Shown here: positions 7,769 to 22,700 of the stretch, piece by piece
Position numbering within the stretch: the first letter of the stretch is position 1
How the letters are laid out: the number at the start of each line of letters is the position of its first letter
Assembly (NCBI RefSeq): GCF_000092065.1
Contig: NC_009360.1
Coordinates: forward strand, 558,001-622,000
Source of the DNA: Ostreococcus lucimarinus CCE9901
Taxonomy: Eukaryota > Chlorophyta > Mamiellophyceae > Mamiellales > Bathycoccaceae
Direction of reading: 5' to 3'
Length of the DNA: 64,000 nucleotides
Notes under the pieces: model-generated
Database searches by the model: none
What the model was told of the DNA's origin: nothing
The model's input: the letters and a program-made list of their open reading frames with translations, nothing else
Made by a program: the position numbers and the translations under genes

Positions 7769-10700
7769 TTAATCGTGACTCGTCGCCATTTCGAACCACT
7801 GTCGCAACAAATCGCTTATCGTCGCCGGGAGCTGCGACACGTCTTGCACGAGGACGTAGAATGGAAACGGAAACGAGTCCAAATACTTTTTCATCACCGG
7901 TTTGCCTCCCGTGAATGACACACTTTGCATGTTCAGTAGACTGTTTTGGGGATTATCGAGCACGATGAACGCGACGAGTAACCCGCGCTGCGCACCAACT
8001 TCTCGCATGCACCTTCGCAAGGCTTCCTTTTCGTGAAATCGACCGTCGGCGATGATGAGCACGAGCTGCTGGAGCTTCGTGCCGCCGCCGCGAATTTGTT
8101 CTCGCGCGACGCTCAGTCGCGCAGCCATGGTTTCGAGGAGTTGAACCATTGGTCGATCGGCCAAGGTGTTGTCTTCCGCGAACGACAGCTTGCTCACGAG
8201 CGATGGGCCCTCTTGGTCGGTAAACGGCGCGCCGAGCGGATGCAGCGTGCGCACCGCGTTGGCCCCGGCGCCGAAGCCTACGACACCGATCTCTCCGACC
8301 TCTAAACGAGCCATGGCGCGCGCCAGGAGAACCATTGACTCAAGAGCGATGTGGCCGCAGTGGTTTTCTGCCATAGATCGCGAGTCATCGATGGCAAGCA
8401 TCACTTGATACTTGCGAGCCGAAGGTCTCGAACGTCTGAGCCAAATTTTGTCCTTTCTGAAATCGCTGGCAATGTAAGGAATAATCTTCCGCATGTTTAG
8501 TCGCTTGCCGGTTTTGTAATCCCCTTGAAGTCGACTTGCAAGCGTTGGCTCGAGAATCAGTCGAAGTTTCTCTGCAAGTTCAGCCGAAAGCGCGGTGGTG
8601 AGCTGCTCCAACTTCCGCCACAAGTTTTGCGCGTTGGCCTCGTTGCCCCGCTCTTTGGCTGACTTTTCACGCCATTGCGTAAGACTTTGCTCAGCCTCGA
8701 TGCGCGCGAGTTCGACGTCTTCCGGCGTGAGCTCGTGCACAACTTCACCTGCTCCACCTAGAGAAGTGTGTTCGAGCTGTAAAGCGATCGTCGACTCTTC
8801 ACCAGTTTCGCCTTCACCGCCGGCGACGAGCTCTCGCTCGGTCATCGTTTCATCTTCGTCGGCCTCTTCGCCATCGATCGCAGCAGTTTGTGCATCCGTC
8901 GATGCAATGTCTTTCTTCGGTTCGCTACTTTTACGCTGTCTCTTCATCGCGGCGCTAGCGCCGTCGTCTTCGCGCTCGTCGTCGTTGCCGGGACCTTGAT
9001 CGCCTTCATCAGTCGCGTCGACCCGAGAGTCTTGACGCATCTCCATGGGCTCGAGGCCTTCTTCGTCTTCATCCTCCGATTCTTCTGGCACGTCATTCAA
9101 ACTGTTCTTCGTTGCTTGTTCCTCCGTCGCGTTACCAAGCGTCTGAATACCCTTATTGTCTTTACCGTCTTCGTCATCCACTCCGCCTTTTTCCGCAGCT
9201 CGCTCGAACTCGTACTCGTCGCCTTCGCCACCGCCGTCGTCCCCGCCTTGGTCTCCTGCGGTATCGTTCTCAGCAGCGTCCCCAACGACATTCAAACGTT
9301 CGCGCCAGCTCTTCAACGCGTCACCGAGCGAACGATGCGGGTTCGCATCTTGCTGACGTTGCGGCGGGGGAGGCGTCTTCTTATCTCCATCGCTCGCGGG
9401 ACCGCCCGTCATCGGCGCGACCGTGCCTTCACCGCCGCTCGCGCCCGCACCAGTGCCTTCACCATCCGCACCGGCGCTCGGTATGTCGGTCGATGACTGT
9501 GGTAGGGGCAACTGTCTTCCATCGTTGCCTTCGTTGACGTCGGTATCCATCGCGCCATGCGCCTGTTGCTTCGTTTCTTCTTCTCCTTGACCATCAGATC
9601 CTTGCGCGTTGGCGCCCGCTTCACCGCCTTGACCTTGGGTTTCGTTGACGTCTTGATCGCCACCTCCCCCGTCACCTTGACCTTGCAGGCCGCCTTCTTC
9701 GCCGTCTTCGTCCATTGCGTCGTCCGCGGCGATGGCATCATCCTGGAGATGATCGGTGGCGCCTTCTTCTTCGTCGTCGGCTTGGGCGACCTCGTCGTCG
9801 TCCACGTCCATGACGTCGTCCGTGAGACCACCGTCGCCGTCTTCGTTCATCTCCCCATCCGCGTTTTCGTTTTGTTCATCGGCATTCACATCTTCAGGCG
9901 GTGCACCATCGAGTTCCTCGGCGTCTTCGTTTTGCATCGACTCATCGTTGGCGTCGTCTTCCGCGTCCTCGCCTTGTTCGTCTTCCTCTTCGAGTTTCAA
10001 GTCGTCGAGCTCAAACTCCTCAGGCTCGGGTAACGACGGGTTTTTTCCGTGATTCTCTTCGACTTCCTCCTCATTCTGCTTACCGTCATCGTTGGCGTCA
10101 GGAGCACCGGATTGATCGTTTTCTTTCGGTCGATCCTTCTCGTCTTCGCCGCTTTCTTCGCCTTGATCTGGATCTTTCGGCGGTCCGTCGTCGTCCTCCT
10201 CCGCCGCGCGCGTCTCAGTCTCCTGCTTTTCGTCCTGCTTCACGCTCGACCCTTTTTCGTACTTCTCCGGAGCCTCATTCTTCTCGTCATCTTTATCGTC
10301 TTCGTCGTTCCACATGCGTTCGTCGATGACGTCGCCGTCGTCGCCATCCTCACCCATTTCCTTCTCCATGTCCTCCCTGGGATCGTCTTCGTCTTCGTCG
10401 TCACCGCCCGCGTCGACGTCTTCCATGACACCCTCGAAGTCATTTTGCATCTCTATCCCGCCGTCCTCCTCTTCTTCGCCGCCGCCCTTGTCTTTATGCT
10501 CTTCCTCTTCCTTCTCGAGATCCTCCATGCCCAGGATTTGATCTTCGTTTTCAATTTCATCCGCGACGTCCTTCTCGCCTTCGCCCGCGCCCATGCCGGT
10601 ACCAGATTGATCGTCCATCATGCCACCACCGGCTTCACCGTCGGCTTCTTCAGGTGGAATACAGAACCCCTCCACGGATAAACCAAGGAATAGTGCGGTG

Positions 10701-13700
10701 AGTACGGACTCGAGCTTGCAGGAAGACTTGTGAAAGTTGATGTACTCAAAGAGAACGGTTCGCACGGCGCTTCGTAACAGGCCCAAAAGCGGAGCGACGG
10801 TACCCGCGCGCGCTGCGACAAAGTTTGACACATCTCGATCATCGATGGCGTGCGCTTCGTCGACAACAGATTTGACATCATTGACGACATTACGTACGGC
10901 GTGTACGATGTGCTCGAGTCGTTTCGGGTTCATAGCACCGCCCACCGCAGCTTCGTACGTCGTCATAGAGCCTTCGGCTTCTTCCTCCTCGTCTTCACCT
11001 TCTGCGACGATTTCACGTTTGATCATGATTGGTTTCGACGAAGCATCGACGCCTTGAACCCAAATCAAAGTCGATTGTACGACAGTTTCGATGTTTTCAC
11101 TCAGTTTTCCGATGCGCTTTGAAATAGACACGACGTCTCCGGCGACGTTTTCGCCCCCTGGCGAGACGCCGTTCGTGAAGTCCTTTTCAAATCTGGTAAC
11201 GTCCAAGTCCACAATGGAACGCAAGAAATCCCAGCCAGGCACCGCATTTGCACCATGCATTCCGATATCACCAGTGGTCAATCGTACTTCGGCTTCGACT
11301 TGCGCACTCGCAAGTAACTTCTTTACGCGCTTGAAGTCGTCGAAATTTGCCTGGATGGCGGCCACAGCGTCACTCGATGCGACGGCGTTCAATCGCCAAG
11401 GTTCCAATGACGGACGATCGTTGCCCACACGTATATCTACACTTTCTAGTGTACACGCGAGGAATGGCTCGAGACGCGCCCGGGCGCGGTGCGCCAGATC
11501 TTTGCATTCAGTTAAAGCCGTCACAACCGCGGCCGTAGTGGGTTTTACCTGCGACAGAGGCTCTGCCGCGGAAATCGCCCTGTTGAGTAAACTCACGTCG
11601 ACACACGCCGTCGCAAAACGATCGATGATATCGCGCTGTTCAATCAGCCATGATTCTGCAAACCGCTGGGATGGAAGATTTCCGTGCGCACTCAATGCGT
11701 TGAGCGACGAGTAAGCGATATCGATATCCGCCTCTGCTCCAGCGGCGGCGGAAATCGTAGACCTTTGCGTGCGCAAAATGTGTAACAAATGCTCACACGA
11801 TAGTGTCGCAATCTCCACTTCGCGACTCGTCAAGTCTGGATTCTGCGCCCCGCGCATAAGCCAGAGACGCTGAATTCGAGCCATTGAACGATAGTAGTAC
11901 TTGTCCGCCGCTCTAAAAGCATTGGTCGCGTCCTCGCCGAGGATGGCGAGGCATCGAGGTTCCTTCATTGCTTTCTCCATGAACCACATCGTCGCAGCGC
12001 GATACTCTACCGGCACAGCGCCTCGAGAGTGTTTAATTCCCATGGCTGGCAAAGTTTTGAGCAAGTCCTGAAAAGCCTTCTTCTTGATTGCCTTCTTCGC
12101 TGCCTTGTCGTCTCGAAGCGCATTCGCGCGCTTTGCGATTGTCACGGCAAAGTCATCGAGAGATTCAGCTCCGGCGGTACGCACGTCGTAACCATCTTCG
12201 CCGTTCAACGCTCGATCTAGAATAGTTCCCATGCGTTTCACCAGTGATGGAAGGCGCGCGCGGTAAGAGGTTTCATCGACATCAATCGCGGCTGGATGGT
12301 ATTCCTTTCGGATTTGTTGCGCCACTCGCGAAGACGTTTCGACCGCATTCTTCGTGCGAGCGCTCGCTTTAGCGCACGCTCCGTTCCATGCATCCCGCTG
12401 TAATCGTAACGATTCTAGTTCTGCTTGTCGCATGGTGTCGATTTCAGCTTGACGAGCGAGCTTGACGGCTTCGAGCTCCTCTTTCGATGGTTTCGCCGCA
12501 TTCGGAAGTATCGGAGTCTGAGTTTGTGTACCATCGTCGACAGACAACTCCTTGAAACCTGTTTGTGATGCAGCGGTCTCCAAGACTGGTAGTACTAGTC
12601 CATTGAGAGCGGTGTCAAACGCTCGAACGAACTTGTGCAATGATCGCTGATTCGCTTCGCCCTGGACCTTCATCGCGTGATAGCCTCGATCTTCCCATTT
12701 CGCGAGCTTGGCGTGATCTCGAAGTTTAATCTCGCATGGTTTGCGAATCGTCTCAATATGTTTATCGACGACGCTCGAAAACTGAGAGTAGTATCGCCAA
12801 ATGTTGTACAGAACTGCGCAAAGTGCGTCATCGTGGCTGCTGGTACTTGCACCTCGCGCCTTGCACGCGCGCGTTTCGACTTCCAACTCGGCGAAAAAGC
12901 ACCAAATCAATTCCAATCGCGTTTCAAACTCACCGATTGTCGAACCTTGAAGATATTCTTCCAGTGCAACGGTAAGACTTCGAATCTTCTCAACGTCAAC
13001 GTTGTGGATTTCATCTTCCGGAGCATCATCGCCAGACAAAGCGCGCGACTTCATCGAGCTGAGTAAACGATAAATGGCAAACCATGTTCGCTTGGCTCGA
13101 GATGCGTGTCTCTCGCTACAACGAGCGAGAAGCCGCGGCCAAGTACGAACTTCGCGCGCACGCCAACGAAGTGCGAGCTTTGCACATTCGTTGAGCTCAT
13201 TCTTAAGCGATGTGTGCTCTGCCGAAGACTCCTCCCAAATCTGCGCTCGAGCGAGAAGGAGCTCGATACCTGTCAAACCAGCCTTCACTGGGCCCAATAG
13301 CGGCAAAGAGAGCATTCGATCGCATAATTCGGCGAGTTGCGTCAAAAGAGGGTGTTCTGGCCATTCGTCGAGCAGTTGCGTCAGCCTTCGTCGCGCCGCC
13401 GCCACGGGAGGAACGATAAGCGCCATTTCTCCTGGGCATCCGCCGACGGTGAGCTCGTCGTCGAGCGCATCTGCCGCTGCGTCTTCATCTAGCTCGGCTT
13501 GACTTCTCTTCGTTCTCGCTCTCAGCGCTTCTTCTTCCTCTGGCGTCGCTTGCGATTCGTACGGTGACGTGCCAAGCGTATCAACCGAAAGCGCTGGGCG
13601 CGACACGGCGGAATACTCCAACGCCACGCGGAGGGAGTGCCCGAAGCGCGACGCATAATCGACGGCTACTGGAAGCGATAATTGACTCGCTTTCAAGACA

Positions 13701-16700
13701 GATATTCCTGTGTCATACGACCGCGCAAACTCGGACGCGCGTAATGCTTCATCGGTGTTTAAATTTCGCACGTATTTGCCATACTTGGTCAAACGCATTG
13801 ATTGAACAATCTTCTCCTGGGCGCTCAATGATTCCTCAGTCGAGTGCGCAGGCGCACCGCGAAGAGTGGCAAGAGCCGCGTAGTGAACGTTCACAAGCTC
13901 TTCAGCGAGTTCGCCTTCGAGGATGCCGGCTAAGCGTGCTGCGCGGGTGATGTCCACTTCGTCATCAACCTCTTGAGATTTTGGCTCATCTTCCACGCAA
14001 TCGTGCTCGAGCATCAGGGGCGCATCCGGCGCATCCTTGAAATCGGCGAAACCTGCGGCAAAATCCTTGAAAGCGATGCGATATGCGCGCTCCTCCGTCT
14101 CTTGGTCGTTCGCTTCCGTAGATTCATAGGAGCTTGGACCCTTGGTGGCTTGTTTGAATATTTCGGTGGCGAGCCTATCGGCCTCTGCGTCTTCTTCTCG
14201 ACAACTGTCGTAGAGCGCAGAAAACGCTGCAAAGCATTTGCTCAAACGTTGCCAACTCTTCATGCTCAGCGCACCTCCGCGACGAGCTTCGGACAGAGCA
14301 CTCGTAAGCGCAACGCGTAGCGCACCTAGCTCTAAATCGCCCGATTTCGGGTTGGACGGAAGATGCGCTGCCGCCGCATTCTCCGCACTACTGAGTGCTC
14401 GTAGCACTCGATCTTCGCTAAGCATCAGCGCTGCTGAACCTTCGTAGGCGGCGTTGACGACCGTCGGGAACGAAAACAATGCGACCGCGGCGGAAACTAT
14501 TTCGCCGTTATTTTTCATGCGCGCACGCGCGGCTTCGGCGGCGAGAGCGACACCACGGCGAATCTCGTACACCGCAAGTTGAAGCGGTTGCGTCATATCG
14601 CGGTACGACGAATACTCATCATCCAATAGCGAGCTCCACTGCGCGCTCGATCCGAGCCACGTCTCAGCTTCCATGATCGTGGTTTCATCTGGCTTGAGTG
14701 CAGAACACTTTTGCAGCAGCTGAAGCAGCCTCTGCGCAGAGGCCAAACCTTCGCGGAACTGTACGACGACACGGCGAAGCGCGGCCCATCGTGACGGCGT
14801 CGGGCGCGGAAGGGCTAGAGTCCTTAATCTCTCGCGCTCAGACGAAAGACGTTCATCAAGTTGTACGCAGTCAACTAAACTCTGAGCGTCGCCGCTCGGC
14901 GCGGATGGCGTGCGTTGATGCCAAGTAATTACACCGATGAGTGGCTGGACTTCGCGCTCGAGCGTCGTGTCCAAATGCCAGAGCTCTGTCCGCACGGTGA
15001 CAGCTGGATCGGATAACCCGGCTGGAAGCAGAAGATTGAGACGAAGCACACCAAGAAGCGCCCACGCAGCGCCGCGACGCCCCTTGTCGCGCGCGCCAGA
15101 ATCACCGGAAAGGGTTGCACTTTTCACAACATCTTTGTGCGATGCTCCCTCGCACACCGCGACAATCAAAGGCTCGAGTACGGCTTCACGCATAGCTGCG
15201 AGCGGCGAGTACGCATCACACAGATGTGCGCATGCTGTTTTAAGCATTTTAATTGTGCGCGCAGCTTCGTTCGCCGTTTGCATCGCACCATCGCTGACCA
15301 ACTTCATCATCGCATCGACGGCATTCACCAGTGCGGTAGCGCTTTCGCCACCGTCTTCGAGCAACGTCACATGGCTGAGCAGCATTTGTGCGGTTAGCCC
15401 TGCAAGCGAAATCCAATCTTCGATTGATGCATGCACGGGGTTTGCGCGCTCGAAGCGTAAAAGCCTTGATGCCATGCGCAACTGTACCATACGAGGCAAA
15501 CGCTCGGCGCAGCCAATATTGGCGTCCGTCACAATGCCGGACACGAACGCCGTCGCCGTGGCGCGTTCAAATCGAATCGGTCCCGAAGCGGATGCCCAAA
15601 ACGATGACATTGTACTTTCGGACGACGCGTCAGCCTTAGCTTTGGGTAACAGCGCGCGAGGAACGCCGTCAATGGCGTTATCCCATTGCGATGCGTGCCA
15701 ACGAAGCCACATATCGTGCAGATGTTCAGCTAGCCCTTGTGACTTTTCAGACGCGTTGGCGCCGGACGCATCACCGTATAACCAGAGCAAATGACGATGC
15801 GCTACAAAGTCAGCGGGTGATCTTGGGGATGCTGCGATACCGAACGTGACTCCTTGTGCTGCGAGCATCGCTTCGCTTTTACTCATGACCTTTCCATCAC
15901 GTTCGGTCATTAATCGTGCGGTCAGTTGGCTGAGAAGCTTTGACTGCGATGAAATTGACCAAAGCTCGGCGATTGGATTCAGCGTGGAGTGTAGCCGCGC
16001 AACAGCTTCCCACTTTAACGCCCAGGCAGGAAAACCAAGCGCTGGGTATGCCGGTACGGCTACGTCAGCGATTGCCCCGAGTTTCCATGGCTCATCTTTA
16101 TCGATAGACTTCAAAAGCTCTTGCGCCGGTAAATCAGAGATATGCCGTCGCTCGCGCAACTCGCTGTTTTCGTCGTCCATTGATATTTCCATGGCAACAC
16201 CGGATGTTTTCGCTCGATCAGCGCATTTCAAACCTAGTAGCCTCGGGATTTCACCGGCTTCGACTTCCATTTCGGAGCTCGTCGAGATATCTGCGTTTGC
16301 CTGGATGTGCGTCCACGCGAAGAAGCATAGTCCTTCCAATGCAGCAGATCGTAAGCCTACTCCGGCACCGAGTGCCGCGCACGACGCCGCAAATGTAGAT
16401 TCGCTCAGAGACGTTTCACCTCCGAATCTTTGCCTCGTCAATAAATGATCAAGATCTGATGCAAACGTCGAGCGCACTTGCAAGGCGTGACAAATATCAC
16501 GTACGTTCTTTTCCATATCGAATAGTGTCGACGTCTTAGGCAGGGACGGTCTGCCGGCGTACTTCCACAAAAGAGGATCGATGGGTTTACCGGGTGGGAT
16601 TTCCAGCGCTTCATCCATAATTGCGGCAGCGCTTTGCAGTTGCTCCGTGATTAGGCTGCACGAGTCAACACCGACGCTCCAATTTTCCAACACGACGGCA

Positions 16701-19700
16701 AACGCTTCGCGAACTTTAGTCCACGCCACGGCGATGGTTTCCACGACATCTGCCGACGCCACGCATCCAGAAGCCGGATCAATCTTGAAACTGTCACCTC
16801 TCGTGGTCATGGTAAGCTGTTCCAAACGAATACGCCAATCTTGAAATTCTCGAAGCAGATTGAAATGCTCGCGAGGAAGCGATTCGCCGATTGTGCATAC
16901 AAGTCGAAGAAGGTCGTCTTCAAAGCGAGCGCAACTGCCCAAGAGCACACTCGCAACGTCAACGCAGGCGTGTACGGGCGCCGCACGCGCACGCGCCACT
17001 TGATCTTGACTGCGCCAAATAGACAATTGCAGACACGAAGGCGCGCCGAGGTTGACAGTCTCGTTCACGTGCCGCACGTGGAGCTCTGTTTTTGCCTTTT
17101 GCAACACGCCTCTTACGATGAGCGACCGCAATGATGAATCAGCGACATGAACGGACTTGACAAATGAATGTTTAGCGACGATATCCAAGGCGTTTAAAAC
17201 GGCCGAGAGTTCGTCGCTAACGGTAGTCATAGAACTTACGTTGCTCACCCGTGCGAATGCAGAAAGTCTCGCAACAATTCCGTTGAAGTTTTGCGAATCA
17301 TCATTCGCTATGGCGACATCCAAAATTCGTTGCGCGCTCGCGTTGAGCGTGACACTTAATTCAGAGATACACTCGGCGTCGGTTTCGTCCAAAGTTGAGT
17401 CGAATCCAATGCGTCGCATCGATGAAGCCACTGGTAACGCGCCAGCGATTAGCGGCGAAAGTGAATGCACGTCACCCGTGCTCGCCAATTGACCTGCAAC
17501 CTGAGCAATCACACCCTCGAACAATGCGGTTTGCGCACGATGCTTACTCTCAACATCGTGTGCATTGTAGCTCAGAGTCTCGTTCATGATGCTGATATTT
17601 GGCCAGCACATTGGTTGCAACATGACGGAACGCGCCGTAGCATCGTCTGCAGCGTGCGCCCCGGTTGAGATGTTGTGCAAAGATGAAAACGCGTGTTCAC
17701 ACGCAGCCTTGAATGCATCGCGCGCGGCTTCGCGTATGACTGCACTTGATTCACCTCTCATGTATACTTGACTCCAACTCGTCGACAATGCAACTCGCAC
17801 ATCGTGCCCACGTGATAGAAGTTCGAGCGTCAACGTTGCCCATTCCACAATGTCTCGAGAAGAAATCCCCTTCATACCAGGTTTGGATACAAAATTCCCG
17901 AGATTCACGTGCGCAGCTATCATGATTGTTTGAACAAACCCACCTGGAATTCCGATAGATTCGAGAATTTTGGCGATATCGTTCTCTACCGTTGGCGTTG
18001 GTGGTGGCATGCAGAGTGGCGGCGGTAGTGCAACATTTTTCTCGTCCACTATCGGCCGTTCAGGCGGAAGCAAGAACACTTCAACACCGCGATTCCGCAT
18101 CGCTCGCGATACTTCACCGTGTCTGGGGTCAATAGCTAAGAACAAACGGAAGTTTGGATGCGCTTTCACGATGCGCGGTTGACCATCAATCAAACCGCAC
18201 TCGTTCACGAGAAGAAATCCCTCAGGCTCAAGAAGCGGGTTCAAACGGTCAAGAACAGTCGGTGAGCACAAATTCGCGTTCTCTAGCAAAACCCACTCGC
18301 CGCTGATGACCGCATTTAGTAAGACACCGTCGACCCACTCGAACTTTCCGGCATCTGGTGAGGGGCCAGGAGCCCACGCTGGTTGGCCAACATTTTCGAC
18401 GCGCTCCTTCAAACGCAAGGAACGGGCACCGGCATCGACTTCATAGAGCGCTTTGAGCACATCCAGTAGAGCAGTGTATGAATCTCCACCGGACATATCG
18501 ACACTACGCTGCATGATAACTTTGTAACGCTCCCACGTGGTCCAAATTGAGTCAAACAAATCGATGTTTGACCATGTGGCGTGGTTGCCGCACGCAGCCT
18601 TGATGGCTGAGAATATGTCTTCTTCAACCGCGGCTCGATCGCGACTTGGATCGCGCTGTTCGAATGAGCCCAATAGCTCGCTTGTATCGGTTGCTGCAGT
18701 CAATGCTGCTTGTCTCAAGCGATTACCGGATAATGAAGCCAACATTTGCACGATGGTTGTTTTGCCGCTCGCCGCGGAGCCCACGAGAATGGACATCCAA
18801 CCTCGTTGCACGCAATGCGCAACGGCCTCGAACGCGCCGTATTGCCCAGGCAGTAGAGCATACTGGGAGTCGTCGAAGTTGCCCACTTTTGTTTCACCGC
18901 AAATCACGCGCGCATCGCCGATACACAAGTGATCGGCGTCGACGTAGACTCTCCGCTCGTCGCACGTCGGCGGTGCGTACCCAAAAGCATCCTTGAAGAG
19001 TGCCTCGCATCGTTCGCGGTCGGCGTACGTGCGCAACCGTTGCACGAATAACGTACCAAACAAACGCTCCACCGCAACGTGAGGCGCAAACGTCGATGAT
19101 CGTTCGGCGAGGTCACACCAGCGCAAGACGTCGCGCAAGTTGAATTCCCACGGAGAGCCGGCTCTCGCAAATGTGCCACCAGGGATACTCGCCGCATGCG
19201 CGAGTGATGCGTTGAAACGAACCATTGCAGAAATACTCTCGGCCGGAATGGACGGATGGAGAGATCTTGAGATGTGCTTCAAGTCATCCGCGCACATCGG
19301 CTCGACATGCACTCGTGTGAAACGATTCAAGAATGACTTAGGCAAGCCCTTGCGACCACCGCCCTCTTGAACGGGGTTCTGCGCTGCAAAAACTCTGAAT
19401 GACGGTGGACACTTAAACGTCTGTCCAAGCTCTGGAACAAATACTTCCGCGCGATGATCCAAGACCGCGTTGAGACCCTCGAGCACCGGTTGCGGGGCGA
19501 GGTTTAACTCGTCGAGCAAAACCCAATCACCCGCTTTCAGAGCTGCCAAAAACGCACCGTCTGACCAAACAAACTCCCCTGCCGCACCACTGGCGGCAGG
19601 TAAATCGGCGCCGAGTAAATCCATCATATCGGTTTGTTCGCTCAAGTTGAGGCGGACAAGTTTATGACCTGACGCCGCTGCTAGTGCGGAAACAATCGAA

Positions 19701-22700
19701 GTCTTACCCACTCCAGGACTACCTTCGAGAAGTATAGGCTTACTCAACTGCATCGCACGCATAATTCTCGCCGCGTTCTTTTTCGTGGATGGCGCTGAAA
19801 GTTCAAAGCTACCTCGGCTGATGGCGTGATGACCGCATGATATCTTGAACGGCGCCACACCAAATAAACCATCGGCATCGACTTCAAAACTGGTCATCGC
19901 GCTACCTTCCGGAGAGGCCGCGAACGAGAGCGTCTCGTGCTCCTGCGTTGATTTAAACATGTCAGTAAAATATCGTTTTGAAGAAAACATAAATGATGAC
20001 GATTCAGTGGAGGTGCTCAGGGTTGTGAGAATATTGTCTCTCAGTACCGAAGCTCGGAAACTTACCAGGTACAACGGAGCATCATCGCACCTCCACTGAG
20101 TCGCCATCGTATCGCGGTCGAATGCACGCACCTCTTCTGGAAGTTGTCGCTGTAAGAAACTCAAACACTTGATCTTAATCTGCCTCGCTGCCTCTTCAGG
20201 CATGCCAAGTCCCAACCCGAGCCCATCAAGCAAGGTGAGGTACGCGCCGTGAGCGTACGCTTCTGACGGACTCAACGGAGCTCCACGAGACGGGTCTACC
20301 ATTTCGCGCATGAAGTTTGCCCAGCCAATTAAATCGCGCACCGCAAGCGCGGCGCGAGCTGTGCTACTGCCCGCATTATCGTGATAAAATTCCCAAAACT
20401 CTGCGAGACGCCTGGGAAACGGAGTGAGAGAGACTTGAGACATCCTCTTGGCGACGATGTTTTCCATCTCACTCGCTTTGCCGACGCTTCCGATCCATAC
20501 TTCGGTGAAACGATTTCGAAGTGCGGGCGAAAGCTCCTTCTTGCCGAAATCTCCACCAGGATTCATCGTTCCGAGAATCAAAAAGTTTGGATGCGCGGCG
20601 AGTTCTTCAACCTCGGCGCCACCCTTTTCAGGAAGCGTAATCGAACGACCGGGTTCAAGTACAGAGTTTAAACGCTCGAGTACAGAATCTTCCGCGAGTG
20701 AAAGTTCGTCCACAAGTAGGATATCACCATCACGCATGGCTTTGATCAAAGGGCCGTCTTCCCACGCAAATGGTGCAGCCGTTTTACCTTCATCCATCAT
20801 CTCCTGCCGTTCAGACGTTCTTGTCGGCCTGAAACCACCTATGAAATCGCTCGTCTCGGTGTGCTGATGACAGTTCAGAATGCGAAGATTTTGACCACGC
20901 AAGAGCGCTAGAAGTTGACAAACGGAGGTTTTCCCGCAACCCGTTTCGCCGACGAGCAACGCCGGTTCTTTGTGATTCATACAACCTTCAACCAACGCAA
21001 ACAGACGCCGCATTGCGGGCGTCCACGCGATTGTATCAGCTAACGCAGCGGCATCTGCAGCTTCCACTCCGCCAAGTTTCTTCGCTTGCGACGCAGCGTC
21101 GACCAAACTCTTCTCAAGCACACCTTCCTGCGCGGACGCATAAAGCGTGCTCTCGATTAGAGGTGGCACCTTCAAATACTTTTCGAGAACTTCACGGATT
21201 GAATGCCGTTCGACGTCGCTTCGAAGACGCTCACCGAGTACTCTGAAACCATCCGCGGCGAGCGCTTCGTAGCCGTTGCTTTGGCGATTCGCCCAGCGGA
21301 ACAAATCTCTCGCCGTGATGTAACCATCTTTACCGGCGAAGGCGCGAGACCCTTGACGCCGTCTTTGTAACTCGCGCATGACCTCGACAAGCTTGACGCA
21401 ATACGAAGGTGCGATTTCACATCGAGTGTGCAGAATTGTTTTCAGCTCTTCGTCGGGAATGTCACCTATATGAAGCTCCATGAACCTGTTTCTAAACGCC
21501 TTGCTGAGCACTTTACGACCGCCGTACACCGCCCCGGGTGGATTTTGTGTGGCAAATAGCATAAAGTGCGGATGCGGACGGATGGTCTCCTGCAACTCAG
21601 GTACAAACAGTTCTCTGTTGTCATCTAAAAGTCGGTTAAGCGCTTCAAGCACGTCCGTAGGCGCCAAGTTGAGCTCGTCAAGCACGACCCAGTAGCCTTT
21701 GCGAACAGCTTGCACGAGCGCTCCCTCCTGGAACACGAGTTGACCTGCGAGTGGAAGAAAGTAGCGTCAGAGTCAGTGTCGTTGGCGTCAGCGTCGACAA
21801 AACAAATGCAACCAAACGTGCCCGCTTGTTTCCGCGCGGCGAATTTCGGGACTCAAACCGTTCACGTCCTGGGTGCCAGGTTCTACGCCAGCGTTCGGCG
21901 ACGCAAACACGTAAGATATCCGCGTTGATGTTCGGCCACTTTCCGAGCCCCCGTTCCCACGGAATTAGGGAAGACGGCTAACGAACTAGTGGCCGGAAAA
22001 ACGGGACGAAGAAAGTTTGCGCACGCACCTGTCTCGTCGGTAACGTAAGTGCCGAGGTACTCTTGCAAATCCGTATGCTCGTGATTGTTGATGCGCATGA
22101 AGCGATGCCCGGTTCTGTGCGCGAGGTACTCCACGAGCGACGTTTTACCACTCGACGTGGGTCCTTGTAAGAGAATCGGATGCCGACGTAACAACACCGC
22201 GCGAGCCAGATTCGATAAGTGACCGCGAACGGTCTCCGTGACGACGTATTTGCCCTCTTCGGGATTGACACGAGGAAGATCACCCGCCTCCACCCAGAAA
22301 TGTTCCAACAGCACGTGCGTGTCCCCAGCCGGCGGGTTAGGGGGCGTTTTCATAGCCTGCGAATGCGAAACGTTAGTGTCAGTATCAGTGCGCGCAAACA
22401 TATGTAAGTGTAGAAAAACGTCTTCCAAAACCTCAGGAGATCAGAGATGGAATAGGTATTGTTTTTCGTGAATGTACCGTCGCTGGCGTGATACGCCCGA
22501 TCTCGCTAAGCCCATAAGCAGTGGGCCTCGAGAGCGTGAGCGACGGAAAAGTCGCGCAATCGATTGAATGTAAAAGTGGCGTACCTTTAGAGCGGCTCCA
22601 CGGAGAAGATGCTTGACCATGAGCTTTTCGAGAATGACGCCACTTTCGGTTTTGAGTAGCGTCAGAAAAGACATCGCGAAGCCGTCGAACAAAGCCCTTT

